This document shows positions 49,996 to 60,007 of a stretch of DNA of 64,000 nucleotides, piece after piece. The translations under genes and the position numbers were made by a program. The DNA lies in assembly GCA_030849075.1 (NCBI GenBank), contig JASAOO010003528.1, forward strand, positions 1-64,000. The letters are read 5' to 3'. The DNA comes from Zelonia costaricensis (lineage: Eukaryota > Euglenozoa > Kinetoplastea > Trypanosomatida > Trypanosomatidae). Below the pieces are notes generated by a model. The model did no database searches and was not told where the DNA came from. It worked only from the letters and a program-made list of their open reading frames with translations. Positions within the stretch are counted from its first letter, which is position 1, and the number at the start of each line of letters is the position of its first letter.

Positions 49996-51773
49996 GCACT
50001 TGCTGCATTTTGGTGTTTCCTGCATTTTCGGGAAGGGGCGCGGTTCTGCTGTGCTCAGAGCCGCGACCGTCGATTGCTCCACTTTTGAAGGGCGGATGAG
50101 CCAGGTCGGCTAGTGCTTTGCTGCTTTCCACTCGTAACGCTGGGGCACGCGCGGTTGACATTGCGCTCTCATTCGTGCACTCTTTCCGCATTCGCCGGCT
50201 GTGCGATCTCAGCGATGTACTGGGGAAGCGGTTGCTGATTTCAGATCGACCATTTCCGTTGTCCGAGCGAACCTCCTCGTCATTTTCTGCGTTATGTTGT
50301 TTTCTCTTTTTTTTCTTCATTCGTAGAGCGCATGTACAAAGTAGGCTCGTGCCTTGTGTTCTCATCACTAGTATACCCCTCTGGTGGGTGACACCAGATG
50401 TCTACTTTCTCATTTGCTCAAAAAGAGAAATTGAGGAAAATACACTTGGCAGCCCACGAGGCGGCGTGCCAGCGCGGCGAACTCCACTCGTCGCACCAGG
50501 AAAATAAGGAAGTTGGCGCAGACCGACGGCTCTTGCGGTAATTGTCTTTTTCCCCGAGAAATCTCCGGCCATGCGCGCGCAGCAACAAAAAACAAGAGGA
50601 ACGGAAGTGATATCTTTTGAGGTCTCGACCACCGGAAAGGCAAAGAGGTGTCGCGACGTAGGGCGTGCCATGCAAGATCGTTTTCCCACGTGTGCACGAT
50701 GCAGTCAGTGTGAGGATTTCCGACATTTGGGCAGTTTATGCGGAGGTATCGCGCGAGGTTGCAGCGCTGAGGCGGTGTCGCTGGAAATGCCTCATTTTCG
50801 CATTCCGCGACTCAAAGAGCAGCTGTCTACCTCACACGCCGCGGTTACGCTTCGAAACGCGACGCTTTGCAAATGATGCGTTTGAACTCCTGACTGCCAA
50901 CCCGCTCACCCTCCTCTTCCTCGCTCACCTCTTCTGATTTGTGCTGAGACAAATCCACTCGACCGCACTTGCTGTGCTCCAGGAATCACGCAGAAACAAC
51001 TCACACCTGCAAACGCAACCCCCCGCTGTCACGCTGCCACCGTCACCTATTTGTTTCAGTAGAAGCAGAGATGTTTTTTCGCACTGCCCCTCCCTCGCTT
51101 CGCGGAGTGCTGAGAAGGACAAGCACACGTCACGAGGCTCGGTGCGAGGAGGTTTCCCCCTTGGGACGCCATTGTGATGTTCTCTGAGTCGTGCGAGGAA
51201 TTAAGTCGAGGGCATTCACGCTGCGTCTTCGTGAAAGCAGAGACGTCTGAGTCCGCTTGAGCGTGCTGACTAGCAAAAGGGGGCATTAGGAGCGCTGGTG
51301 TCACGGAACGTGAGACGCGGCGCGGCGACCGTCCCCGCTAGAATCACATGGTCACTGGAGCTAACTGGTATGCCGTGTTTCCGCGCGCAGGGACTCGTGC
51401 TGCGCTATTTGCCAGTCGGTTTGCGATGACTGCGCTTTTTTTTTTCTGTTGCCCCCGAGCCACTCCTGAACTCCGGCGCTGCACCCGCAGTGCACACGCC
51501 AGAGTTTTGCAACAAAAAGCAAAACAGTGAGAGCTGTGAAATGAGCGGCTTGGTGCCGTGGACTGAGCCGAATTGCTCCTTAGGTACTAAGCTCTGGCGG
51601 CTTCTCCACACTGCACCGTCTGGAAAGCACCGGGCCAGGAGGTGACACCGTGGAGGAAACACGGTGGCCTGCTATTTGTCTGGTGTCGCGTGCCGCCGGC
51701 GAAGGTGAGTGGCGTACACACGTGCGCGCGAATGCAGTAACACACGTACACACAGCCACGCGTACTCGAACGA

Positions 51774-51823
51774 TGCTTCTGCTGTTTTCGTCTTGCTGTC
51801 CACCGGGGTCTCTCTTAACACAG
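51774..51823 (+). promoter_or_regulatory. Predicted spliced-leader acceptor of the tail-anchored protein gene
   Basis: A T/C-rich tract (about 51774-51816) ends in AACACAG, with AG at 51822-51823. The predicted leader is 34 nt to the ATG at 51858. Confidence 0.65.
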
Positions 51824-51857
51824 TATCGCGATCTGTGGAGGCTTATGAAGGTGACCC

Positions 51858-53453
51858 ATGAGAAACAGACCTCACAATAGGGACGCGCACGCGTCGCCGA
51901 CTTCTGGCGAGCTGGCTGCCGAGATGTTCATAGCCGAGGCTACGGACATCCGCGACCTCCTTTCACACTACCAAGCCAGTGCAGCGCAGCTGAAAGAGGA
52001 ACTTGGCGCCTTTGTGCACCGTGAAATCGATGAGCAGGCGAAATTCGCACATCTGCGCGCCGCAGTTAACCAGGCTGAGCTGCGCTCTTTGCGCGACGCG
52101 CGTTTTTTAGAGTACATCTCGCGGCAGGAGGCAGAGAAGAGGGAGATGTTACAACAAGAATCCGTGTCGAGTGCGGCTGTGCGCGACGTAGACGAGGTTC
52201 TAGCAACCCCGTGCTGGTGGCAGTGCATGAAAGGCGACGGCTCCTCGGCTCTTGGCGAGTGGGCACCCGATGCGGCGCTGTCACTTGCGGCGTTCAAAAA
52301 CATGACCGAGACATGGCTTGGGTGGAGGCAGGAGAACAAGGCTGCGGAAGCGGATGTGGACAAAGCGGTAGCGGCGGTGTACCCGGAAAACGGCGAGAAC
52401 GATGCGTACAGCTGCTTTGGCAACGGCGCTGTTTTTGGAGGGCACATCGAGGGGGATAGCGCGGCTTTGGAGCGTCTGGAGTCAGTGTCTTCACAAATGA
52501 TCGATGCTGCCAACGAGCCAGTGGGTGGCGAGGACCACGGCGTCGCTGTGGCTCTGGACAGTTACTCTTCAGCTTTGGCATCGGCCGTGGCCATGACTCG
52601 CTCCCGCTTCCGCGGTGTGATGAGCTTGTTTGCCTCGAGTGCGGCCGGCGGCAACGAGCGGTGCCGACTTGCTCTCAATGGCGACGCCTGGGATACGCTC
52701 GTGTTCGTGCGGCCAGAGCGGCTGCAGCACACAGTTATGCTGCGAGGCTTCTTTTTCCGTGGCCAGCTCGCGCTTGTGGAGCAGCTCGGCGCAGAGGTGG
52801 ACATGACACCGCTCTTCTTCTACGACGATGGGGACGTAACGGAGCGAGAGGCTCACCGGCAGCACGTGCACTGCTTCATCGCTCAAACGCTCACGTCCTT
52901 GCACGACTCTGTACGGCACGCTATCGGCGGCGCCGAGCAGTCAAGCCACATGTTCCTGCCAACGAATGTGGCACTCACCGTTGCCATTCGAATTACGCGG
53001 TCCTGCAGCGCTGCCGCTGGTGGCGTACTGCTCGACATCCACCCGGTGACGCCCCAGCTACCCTTCGATGGACAGGTGTCGTGGATGGATGTCTGCACTG
53101 TGGGGCGGCAGAATGCGGCCTCAGCGACGAGCTCGGGCACCACGACGGACGGCGGAAGCGAGGGCGCGGAAGTGCGTTTCTGCCTGACGCACTTGCCGGT
53201 CGCCGCATTGCAGCCATGTGACACGCTCAGTCGCCGCATTTTTCCAGTGCTCAACGCGCATCTGCGGCGGCAACCCAGCCTGCTGCAAAGCACAGCTCTC
53301 GCAGCCGAAGGTGAAAGCGAGCCGGCTCCTGCAAGTCGTGACGCCGCCCACTCTGCGTGGCCCCCAAGTTCGGTGACTGCGCTGTGCTTCGGTGCTGCGG
53401 CATGCTTGGTGGTTGCCCTGTACGGCGCTGCTCGCGGGCGGCGCTTGATGTAG
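51858..53453 (+). CDS. Hypothetical tail-anchored membrane protein, 531 residues
   Basis: The family is not recognised. Residues about 30-105 are coiled coil (LSHYQASAAQLKEELGAF, then EAEKREMLQQE). A central part contains WWQCMKGDGS near 119-128 and a folded beta/alpha domain (about 255-470) with GFFFRGQLALVEQLGAE and VALTVAIRITRS. The final 25 residues form a hydrophobic segment (VTALCFGAAACLVVALYG) followed by ARGRRLM, the layout of a tail-anchored protein with its bulk in the cytosol, targeted to mitochondrion or ER. No N-terminal signal is seen. The start is set by an acceptor 34 nt upstream. It sits between META2 and two META-domain genes. Codon use is ordinary for this locus. Confidence 0.9.
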   Translation: MRNRPHNRDAHASPTSGELAAEMFIAEATDIRDLLSHYQASAAQLKEELGAFVHREIDEQAKFAHLRAAVNQAELRSLRDARFLEYISRQEAEKREMLQQESVSSAAVRDVDEVLATPCWWQCMKGDGSSALGEWAPDAALSLAAFKNMTETWLGWRQENKAAEADVDKAVAAVYPENGENDAYSCFGNGAVFGGHIEGDSAALERLESVSSQMIDAANEPVGGEDHGVAVALDSYSSALASAVAMTRSRFRGVMSLFASSAAGGNERCRLALNGDAWDTLVFVRPERLQHTVMLRGFFFRGQLALVEQLGAEVDMTPLFFYDDGDVTEREAHRQHVHCFIAQTLTSLHDSVRHAIGGAEQSSHMFLPTNVALTVAIRITRSCSAAAGGVLLDIHPVTPQLPFDGQVSWMDVCTVGRQNAASATSSGTTTDGGSEGAEVRFCLTHLPVAALQPCDTLSRRIFPVLNAHLRRQPSLLQSTALAAEGESEPAPASRDAAHSAWPPSSVTALCFGAAACLVVALYGAARGRRLM

Positions 53454-54138
53454 GGCCCCCCGCTTTTCCGTTTTGGGAGCGAGCGCCTCTGGGCCCGTAC
53501 TCTTAGTGGTGGAAAAGCGCCGGTGGTCACTTTTGCGTCATGGTCCACTGCGCGACGGCGTTGCGCCGCAGTTTGTGCTTCACCCGCCACACAGGCGACT
53601 CCTGGACGCTGCTTCTCGGCCGCCGAAGGGTTTTTGCTTTCTTCTTGCCAGTCCCGGTGCTGGCTTGTACAGGTACTCCTTCACTGTTTTGCACACCCTC
53701 CCTCTGACCTCCTGGCGAATCACATCGGCTCTCTTGGAAAGACGCAAACGCACCTCTCGGAGCGCGCCGTTGAGGCGCGGCACACCCTCCGGCTCGTCGT
53801 GCCCGGCAGACACGCATCAACTGGCGTGTCCTCCTGTGCACGGCGCGATTCACATTGTGCAGCCGCAACTGTACTGTGACGCGCCTCCTCTTGCTCGTTT
53901 TACGCCGCACGAGACTCCGATTCCTCCTGACACGCTCCCGCTTCTGTGCTCCGTCACGTTTCCCGATCCCTTTACAACAACAACAATGCCGCCCCTCTCG
54001 CCGCTGCCGCTCACGTTGCGCAGCACACCCGCGTTTCACCCACCCACGCACACGGCCTTCTGCGTTCTCTTTGCGCCGCACCACAAGCCACCAACGCCAA
54101 CACTCTCCTCCTTCTTCCCCCGCTCCCCTGCTTGCAAA
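53454..54138. other. Intergenic spacer
   Basis: About 685 bases, T/C-rich near the META-domain gene. A possible in-frame Met at 53986, giving 51 extra residues, lies in pyrimidine-rich DNA that is more likely leader. Confidence 0.6.
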
Positions 54139-54507
54139 ATGCTCGCTGTCACCGAGCCTGCTCAGCTCGTGGGTGAGTACACCCTCACGAAGGTGAATGG
54201 CCAGGCGCCTGGCACCCCCGCCCCGGTCGTTCTGAAGATCACTGCCGATCCGAACAGTAAGGAGCGCGTGAAGGTGGAGACGCGCGTGGCAAACATGTTC
54301 AACGGCTTCCTCGAGGTTCGTGATGGCAAGGTCAAGGGCATGGTTGGCTCCACGCGCATGATGGGCAACCCAGCGCAGCGAGAGGTGGAGCGTGTCCTCA
54401 ACTCTGGCTTTCTCGACGGCATGGGGGTGGCTCGCGGCGCGGAGGGCATGAAGATGACGTGCGCCTCGGGCACGCTGGAGTGGAAGGTGTCTGCGCCCGC
54501 CGCGTAA
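54139..54507 (+). CDS. META-domain protein (META1-like), first copy
   Basis: 122 residues comprising one META/HslJ-like domain: LVGEYTLTKVNGQ at about 10-22, VANMFNG near 49-55, TRMMG near 71-75, and a short C-terminal strand. It is about the size of Leishmania META1 (roughly 11-13 kDa), a protein up-regulated in infective metacyclic promastigotes. It resembles the third META repeat of META2 (STRMMG, VAN, GxL), suggesting common origin by duplication. No signal peptide or membrane segment. Start: the Met of MLAVTEP. An in-frame Met 51 codons upstream would add a Pro/His-rich extension with no META character. Whether this or the next copy is the META1 ortholog I cannot say. Confidence 0.92.
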   Translation: MLAVTEPAQLVGEYTLTKVNGQAPGTPAPVVLKITADPNSKERVKVETRVANMFNGFLEVRDGKVKGMVGSTRMMGNPAQREVERVLNSGFLDGMGVARGAEGMKMTCASGTLEWKVSAPAA

Positions 54508-56063
54508 ACGGATATGCACAAGGACGTGTACAAGGAGATGCGGTGCAGCCCAGCTGCGTGCACACATCCTCGGTGCGGGGGCTGGCGCACTGGTTCCGCG
54601 ATCAGCGCGCATCGAGTGTGCGCGTTTGTCTTTCTTTTTTTCGCCTCGCCACGTCACGCTGACGCGACGCTTTGCCTTTCGCGCCGCACCTCGGACACGT
54701 TGCCGCGTGAAGGCGGTGTGGCGAGCAGGATCGAACGCTGTTTCCGCTTTGGAGGGTTTGGGCTTCGCTTCCACACGAGGAGAGACGCGTCCACACGGAG
54801 GCGAGAGGTTGAGCCTGCAGTGGCGCGCGCTCGCTGCGTCTGCACAGCTTGTCTCCGCCGTGTGTCCTCTCCTTCACCCCTTGACGCCCCCTCCCCCTCC
54901 CCCGTGTTCTGCCTTCATGCGTTCCTCGCCCCGCCCGCCCTGTCTGCTGGCATCGCGCCGGCGCAGTGACGTCGGCCCGCCGGCTCCTCCCCCGTTTCCC
55001 CCTTCTGTTCCCCGTTCAAATAGTCTCCTTTTTTTCTTCTCGTGCCCCGTTGAGGACACACGTGCCGAGCGTGCGCGCTGCGTGCCCCACCACATGTGCG
55101 TCAAATCTGCTTTCCCGTTTCGATGGTCGGTGACTGCCGTCAAAAAAGGAAATAAAACAGTGCACCCGTCGACGTTCTTTTTCCCTCTTGCCGCATTCCC
55201 CCCCCCCCCCATGCGATGGGCCTGTCGTAGTCCGATTGCGACCGCACTGCCGCCCTGCGTGTTTGCGTGTGGGTTTGTGTGTGTGTGTGTGCGCGCATCT
55301 GCTTCCCTTCTCTTCTGCGTGCTTCCTCTCCCTCGAAGTGTTCTCTTTTTTGCTCCCTCCTCCCTGTCCCTGTGAGCCGCTCAAACGCTGGCAGAGGGGG
55401 CTGCGGTAGGTGGCGACGGCTGTTGGGGTGGTGTTGTGAGAGACGCCCCCCCCCCCCCCCCGATAGAGTAGGATGGCGTGCGATGGCCTTTCCTCACCCT
55501 CCCCACACACCCAGTCGCCGCGACCCAGCAACCCTTGACATGCGCAGTGCGATGTGCTGCGTGGGGGCCACGCACGAGGAAAAGCGAAGTGGTAAGAGGT
55601 CTACCGGCCGAGACGGCGACTCTCGGCGACCGCGTGTGGCTCCTACGCGCCCAAGGGGAGAGAGAAGCACTTGACGTTCACGGCCCCCACAGCTTGTCGT
55701 GCGCGGTGCCTGTTCCCCCCTTCCCCCCTTTGTGTATCCCTTGGCAGGGGGCACGCGGCCCCAAGTTATTCCGCGTGACTGTTTCGCTGTACGTCCCGCC
55801 TCGACTTGTTTCCCGTACTCTCCCCCCCTTTTGGCCCCAACCGTCCTCCTGCCATCTCGTCGTGCCGTTCACCATACGCGTGGATAAAGAAGATTCCGCC
55901 GGCGACCTCGCTACACGCTCCCACTCACCCACCCACACAACCTTGCCCCCCTCCTCCCTCCTCTAGTTCACTTGCGCTTTCAACCAGCGACCACGAGTTA
56001 GACGTCAACAGCAGTGTGCTTTCCTCTCCTCCGTCTCTGTCAAGTGCAGCCTTGCCCAAGAGA
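54508..56063. other. Intergenic region between the two META-domain genes
   Basis: About 1.56 kb, pyrimidine-rich on the plus strand, with poly-C runs near 55199-55210 and 55446-55461 and a GT run near 55276-55292. No supportable gene. It carries the first META gene's 3' UTR and the acceptor of the second. Confidence 0.6.
56019..56044 (+). promoter_or_regulatory. Predicted spliced-leader acceptor of the second META-domain gene
   Basis: A C/T tract, CTTTCCTCTCCTCCGTCTCT, ends in GTCAAG; AG at 56043-56044 leaves a 19-nt leader before the ATG at 56064. The longer open frame from 55806 is thus excluded. Confidence 0.65.
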
Positions 56064-56402
56064 ATGAAAATGAGCCAGATCCTCGGCAAGTACACGGTTG
56101 AATCCGTCGACCGCAAGGCGACTGCGGCGAAGGCGTCCATCGAGTTCAGCGATGGCGAAGCCGAGAACTTCGTCCGCATCCACGCAAAGGTGGCCAACAT
56201 CATGAACGGTCGCCTGAAGAAGGAGGGCAACAAGCTCTCCGGTCACCTCATATCCACGATGATGATGGGCAGTGAGGCGCAGATGGCGATCGAGGACACG
56301 CTGAGCCAGGCGCTCTCGGAGGGTGTCACGTTCACGATCGCGGACGGGAGAAAGATCACGCTACAGTCGAGCTCGCATACCATCGTCCTCGTGCCCCAGT
56401 AG
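56064..56402 (+). CDS. META-domain protein (META1-like), second copy
   Basis: 112 residues (110 if translation begins at the second Met, two codons later). A single META domain: ILGKYTVESVDRKA at about 6-19, VRIHAKVANIMNGRL near 37-51, LISTMMMGSEAQ near 62-73, and a C-terminal hydrophobic strand TIVLVPQ. It shares the MMG and VANxxNG signature with the neighbouring copy but is clearly divergent elsewhere, so the pair is old. It is acidic in the middle and lacks signal or membrane sequence. META1 of Leishmania is about this size and is implicated in virulence or stress response by genetic work, without known enzyme activity. Start set by an acceptor 19 nt upstream. Confidence 0.92.
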   Translation: MKMSQILGKYTVESVDRKATAAKASIEFSDGEAENFVRIHAKVANIMNGRLKKEGNKLSGHLISTMMMGSEAQMAIEDTLSQALSEGVTFTIADGRKITLQSSSHTIVLVPQ

Positions 56403-57820
56403 AGACCGTGAGGCAGCGAGACGACGAGCGGTGCCTCCGTTGCCGCCGCCGCCGTCGTTCGTTTTTCCTTTACCTTCTTCCCTTTTCTGTTTTGTTTCAC
56501 CTCGTTCTGTCTTTCCCTCGTGCGCTCGTGTTCTCGTCATCACGCGTTTGTCTTCTCGTGCTTTCCTGCCGTTCTCGTGTGCACGCTTTTTTTTTTTTCT
56601 TCTTCCTCTCTGCATCGTCCTCCTTCGTCCGGCGTGCGTGTGCGCGTTCGGGAGTGCCATGCGTGACCCACCTCCCTTCTCTCTCCCCCGCACGCTCTGA
56701 TGAGCGGACTTCCTACAGAAAGAGAAAACCTCCAATAACAGAGGAGTGTATATATGTGAAGCGACGCTCATGCGGAGGCTTAGCCAGTCGCTACGGTGAC
56801 ATCAAAACTGAATGCAGGGGGAGAAGAGCCGCGATCGCGCTTGCTGGCGTCACACCGTACTGTTTTCCTTTTTTTTCCTTTTGTGTCTTCCGCGCTGCCG
56901 AGCTCTCCAGCCGCTCTTCGCTCGTGCTTTCCGCTTTTCTTGTGACGCCGCGAGTACACGCGGACGGAGCTGAGGAAAGGAAGGAGGCAAAGGGCGTGGC
57001 GACATCTCGAGACTCGCGTCCGCACTACGTAGAGCGATGCGCGTGTCTGTGCGCTCCTTCCTATTCCCACCACAACGAACCACAAAGTAGTAGACACACC
57101 GTCAAGCGACTGCACACGCAGCCAGTGGAGGTGGAAGCTCCGAAGTGCGTCGAGCGGTGGTGAGAGGGAGAAGAGGGGTGATGCCGTGCGCGTATCTGTG
57201 TATGTTTCTGCCGGTCGTATTGACGTACAGGAACGTGATTGCCCCCCTCCCCTTGGCGCCTCGTATGCCTCGCGGTGTCCGCTTCGACGGTGGCGTTTGG
57301 ATGCTCAGTGCGTACCGCGTGGTTCAGTGCGCGTCCCTTGCCTATGCCAAGTCTCTTCAAAGAAAGAAAATAGGGACTGTGCAAGTCGCCTGAACGTGAA
57401 ATGCCGCCTCAGCGCCTCCGCTCACTCTCTCTCTCTCTGTGCGTGTGTGTGTGCGTGTGTGCTTCACTCCACTTTCCCATCCCCGACTTCTGCGTCGTCT
57501 TCTGTCTTTTTACTCTCTCTCTTGCATTGCATCAATGCCGTACGCCCGTGTCCACACCAGAGGTCACGTCCACCGCCCGCTTACCCTCCCCCCCCCCGCC
57601 CCCTCCACCCGTTCCCGGAACACCAGAAGCCAGAGTAACGCGCACCCACACGCAGGCGATTTCTCGAGACCGTCCCGAGGCCCGAGCTGCCCCCCCCCCC
57701 CCCCCACCCTCTCCCAACCAGACACACGCCACAGACTTGTGCGCGTAAGCCGCATTCTTCTTTCTTCTACTTTGCCACCTTGACCATTCACGTGCTGCAG
57801 GCTCAGGTTCGCCTGCTACG
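56403..57820. other. Intergenic region
   Basis: About 1.4 kb, T/C-rich on the plus strand, with poly-T near 56589-56600, GT near 57443-57459, poly-C near 57589-57602 and 57691-57704. No supportable gene. A splice acceptor for DRC5 is at its right end. Confidence 0.6.
57752..57800 (+). promoter_or_regulatory. Predicted spliced-leader acceptor of DRC5
   Basis: A T/C tract (57754-57780) is followed by GTGCTGCAG; AG at 57799-57800 leaves a 20-nt leader before the ATG at 57821. Confidence 0.65.
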
Positions 57821-60007
57821 ATGCCGACCTCGACGTTGCGGTCGAAGCGGAATGTCGCGGCGGTGCCGCAGTCGCAGGTGGTGACGGAAAGTGAGTTCCA
57901 CCAGACACGCATGCAAGAGCAGCTGCGCACCACTGCCATCAAGGACTTTGGCGCCACGGAGCAGCAGGTCGCGCCGTCGTACTTCACCGCCTCACTGCAG
58001 GAGCTGGCCGCGCAGCGGCTGGCGGACAGCTTTGCCGAGAACCCCCAGGTGGATGCACTGCGTGAAGAGCAGCCGGCACTGTACGCGATGGTGCTGGAGC
58101 GCCTGCCGACGCAGCCGGAGACGATGCTGCCCCTGCGCATCACCGTCCCGCGCATTGTGGATGAGAAGTACTGGCAGCGCTGCTGCCTGGCCCGCTGGCC
58201 GCTCGGGCAGCTGTCGCGCATCACCAAGGGCGAGCGCCTCGAGAAGAAGGAGTACGGCTGGAAGCGGCTGTTCCTCGAGCAGGTGCTCAGCGACTTCCTC
58301 ATGGCGCTCGGCAGCGGCAACGCAACCACCATGGGCGATGGCAGCCTGCTGCCACCTGGTGGCGCCGCTGCAGGGTTCCTCGCGTCGCTGGCGGGTCCGA
58401 CGCTCTCGCCGCCGCACGGCCGGCAGGCAGTCGCGCAGGCGGCGGCCGCCGTGACGTGCACGCCCTTTGACGCCGACGCGAGCCGTTTCCACCTCGGCCA
58501 GGACGACGACGCCGTGGCAGCGCTGCGCGAGCTGTGCGCCATCTGCCGGGACTTTGTGCACACTGTTGACTTGCCGTGCCAGCTCGTGCACTTCCGCTTC
58601 TACGAGCACCTTTTCGCCCACGTGCCCGGCATCCTGTCCTTCCGCGTCTCCTTCGGCGTGGCCAACCGCGGCGTGCACGTTGGGGTGTCCGACATGATCG
58701 GCTTCCGTGACGAGGACGCGCTGCAGATCAACCAGCTCCTGCGGCACTACTCCGCACTGGAGTCGCTGCGGCTGCCGCTGAACCGCCTGGCCAACCGCCA
58801 CGTTCACATGATGGCCGCCGGCCTAGTCAACTCGACGACGCTGCGGGTGCTGGACTTGTCACAGAACTCGCTGACCGACGCGGCCGTGGTGGACGCCGTG
58901 TCGCTGCTCCTGTGCCGGACCGACTTTCCGCTGGAAGAGCTCTACCTCGGCGACAACACGCTCGGCGACGCGGCGGCTGCGGCCCTGGCCGAGGCCCTGC
59001 ACTTCAACAAGACTCTCCGCGTCCTGCACCTGGAGCAGAACAACATCGGCGACGTTGCGGGCGGGGCGGTCCTCGTGCGTGCCCTGGCGGTACACCCCAC
59101 CCTGGCGGACGTCCACCTCGGGTACAACGGACTCGGTGCCGCAACAGTGTCGGCGCTGGCAGAGGTGCTGCCGCAGCTCACCGAGCTGCGCGTGCTCTCC
59201 CTCGCCGGCAACACGCAGCTTGCCGGGCCGAAGGTGCCGCAGCTGCCGCTGCCCGGCATGTCCGGGGCACCAACGGGCGCGACGGCGGCGCCTGGATCGT
59301 CCATGAGCGTGTCACGTGTTGCCGCGGGCACGACGCAGCAACCCAGCAGCTCCGCCGCGTCGCTGCCCTCGGAGGTGTCCATGACGCTGTCGGCCGCGTC
59401 GGTGCCGGTCAGCTCGAGCGTCCCGGGCGCTGCGGCGGACGGCATCGGCGCGTCCATGAGCACCTCCCCAGCTGGGGAGCCCGGTGCCTGCGCGACAGCT
59501 GCGCCGGATGCGGGGCAGAGCAGGGAAGAGGAGCCTGGCAAGGACGGCGACGGCGACGAGGCGGTCGCGGAGGATGACATGACGGCTGCGGCTATGGCGG
59601 AGGGGGACGCGTACCGCGACGCCGCCACCGCGCGACCGTCTGTGGCGACCGTGGCCGGTGAGGACACCGCAGCTGCTCTGCGCGCGCCGTCGCGGGTGGC
59701 GCAGAGGTCGAAGGGGGTGGCACACCACGTGGCGACTGTCGCGCCGCCGCCACCACCGGAGGCGGTGACGACGGGTGGCGTGCTGCTGGCCCAGGCGGTC
59801 AACGCGAACACGTCGCTGGTGGAGCTCGACGTGCTTCACTGCGGGATGATGCCGCGCGAGGAGCAGGCCATGATGCGGGTAGTCCAGGAGCGGGTGTACC
59901 AGCATCAGATGGACGTTGCCGCCTCCACCACGGAGGCCGAGCAGCGGCGTGCCCTGCAGCGCCGCGCTGAGGACCGCGTGGCGCGTATGACGGGCAGGAC
60001 GTTCTAA
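57821..60007 (+). CDS. DRC5: DRC5/TCTE1-like leucine-rich repeat protein of the nexin-dynein regulatory complex
   Basis: 728 residues. Residues about 115-165 contain the TCTE1 signature: YWQRCCLARWP, then a short insert, then GWKRLFLEQVLSDFL, comparable to the YW-R-C--RWP...WKRLFFERHL block I recall from vertebrate TCTE1. Leucine-rich repeats follow (about 315-470) with LRVLDLSQNSLTD and LEELYLGDNTLGDAAA. A low-complexity Ala/Ser insert (about 475-645) splits off a last repeat (SLVELDVLHCGMM, about 665). DRC5 sits in the axonemal N-DRC, which controls dynein and flagellar bending. The length exceeds TCTE1 (about 500) because of the insert. Start set by an acceptor 20 nt upstream. Functional assignment is by motif recall, not alignment. 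Confidence 0.92.
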   Translation: MPTSTLRSKRNVAAVPQSQVVTESEFHQTRMQEQLRTTAIKDFGATEQQVAPSYFTASLQELAAQRLADSFAENPQVDALREEQPALYAMVLERLPTQPETMLPLRITVPRIVDEKYWQRCCLARWPLGQLSRITKGERLEKKEYGWKRLFLEQVLSDFLMALGSGNATTMGDGSLLPPGGAAAGFLASLAGPTLSPPHGRQAVAQAAAAVTCTPFDADASRFHLGQDDDAVAALRELCAICRDFVHTVDLPCQLVHFRFYEHLFAHVPGILSFRVSFGVANRGVHVGVSDMIGFRDEDALQINQLLRHYSALESLRLPLNRLANRHVHMMAAGLVNSTTLRVLDLSQNSLTDAAVVDAVSLLLCRTDFPLEELYLGDNTLGDAAAAALAEALHFNKTLRVLHLEQNNIGDVAGGAVLVRALAVHPTLADVHLGYNGLGAATVSALAEVLPQLTELRVLSLAGNTQLAGPKVPQLPLPGMSGAPTGATAAPGSSMSVSRVAAGTTQQPSSSAASLPSEVSMTLSAASVPVSSSVPGAAADGIGASMSTSPAGEPGACATAAPDAGQSREEEPGKDGDGDEAVAEDDMTAAAMAEGDAYRDAATARPSVATVAGEDTAAALRAPSRVAQRSKGVAHHVATVAPPPPPEAVTTGGVLLAQAVNANTSLVELDVLHCGMMPREEQAMMRVVQERVYQHQMDVAASTTEAEQRRALQRRAEDRVARMTGRTF

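Larger units (their letters stand above)
49902..51857. other. 2 kb intergenic region after META2, including a perfect hairpin
   Basis: No supportable gene. Composition is markedly less GC-rich than other spacers, with T runs and few microsatellites. A 9-bp perfect inverted repeat lies 74 nt after the META2 stop. It likely carries a long META2 3' UTR that could hold stage-regulatory elements. Confidence 0.6.

Noticed and set aside
49902..51857. Retroposon (SIDER-type) in META2 3' UTR
   Set aside because: Long, less GC-rich 3' UTR is a typical setting, but I could not identify the signature segment, A-tail or target duplication. A model search would decide.
53527..54774. 415-codon minus-strand frame
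   Set aside because: Runs through the first META gene antisense and its spacers; Arg/His-rich with no structure.
57532..58563. 343-codon minus-strand frame
   Set aside because: Antisense shadow of DRC5 and its leader; composition and strand do not fit.
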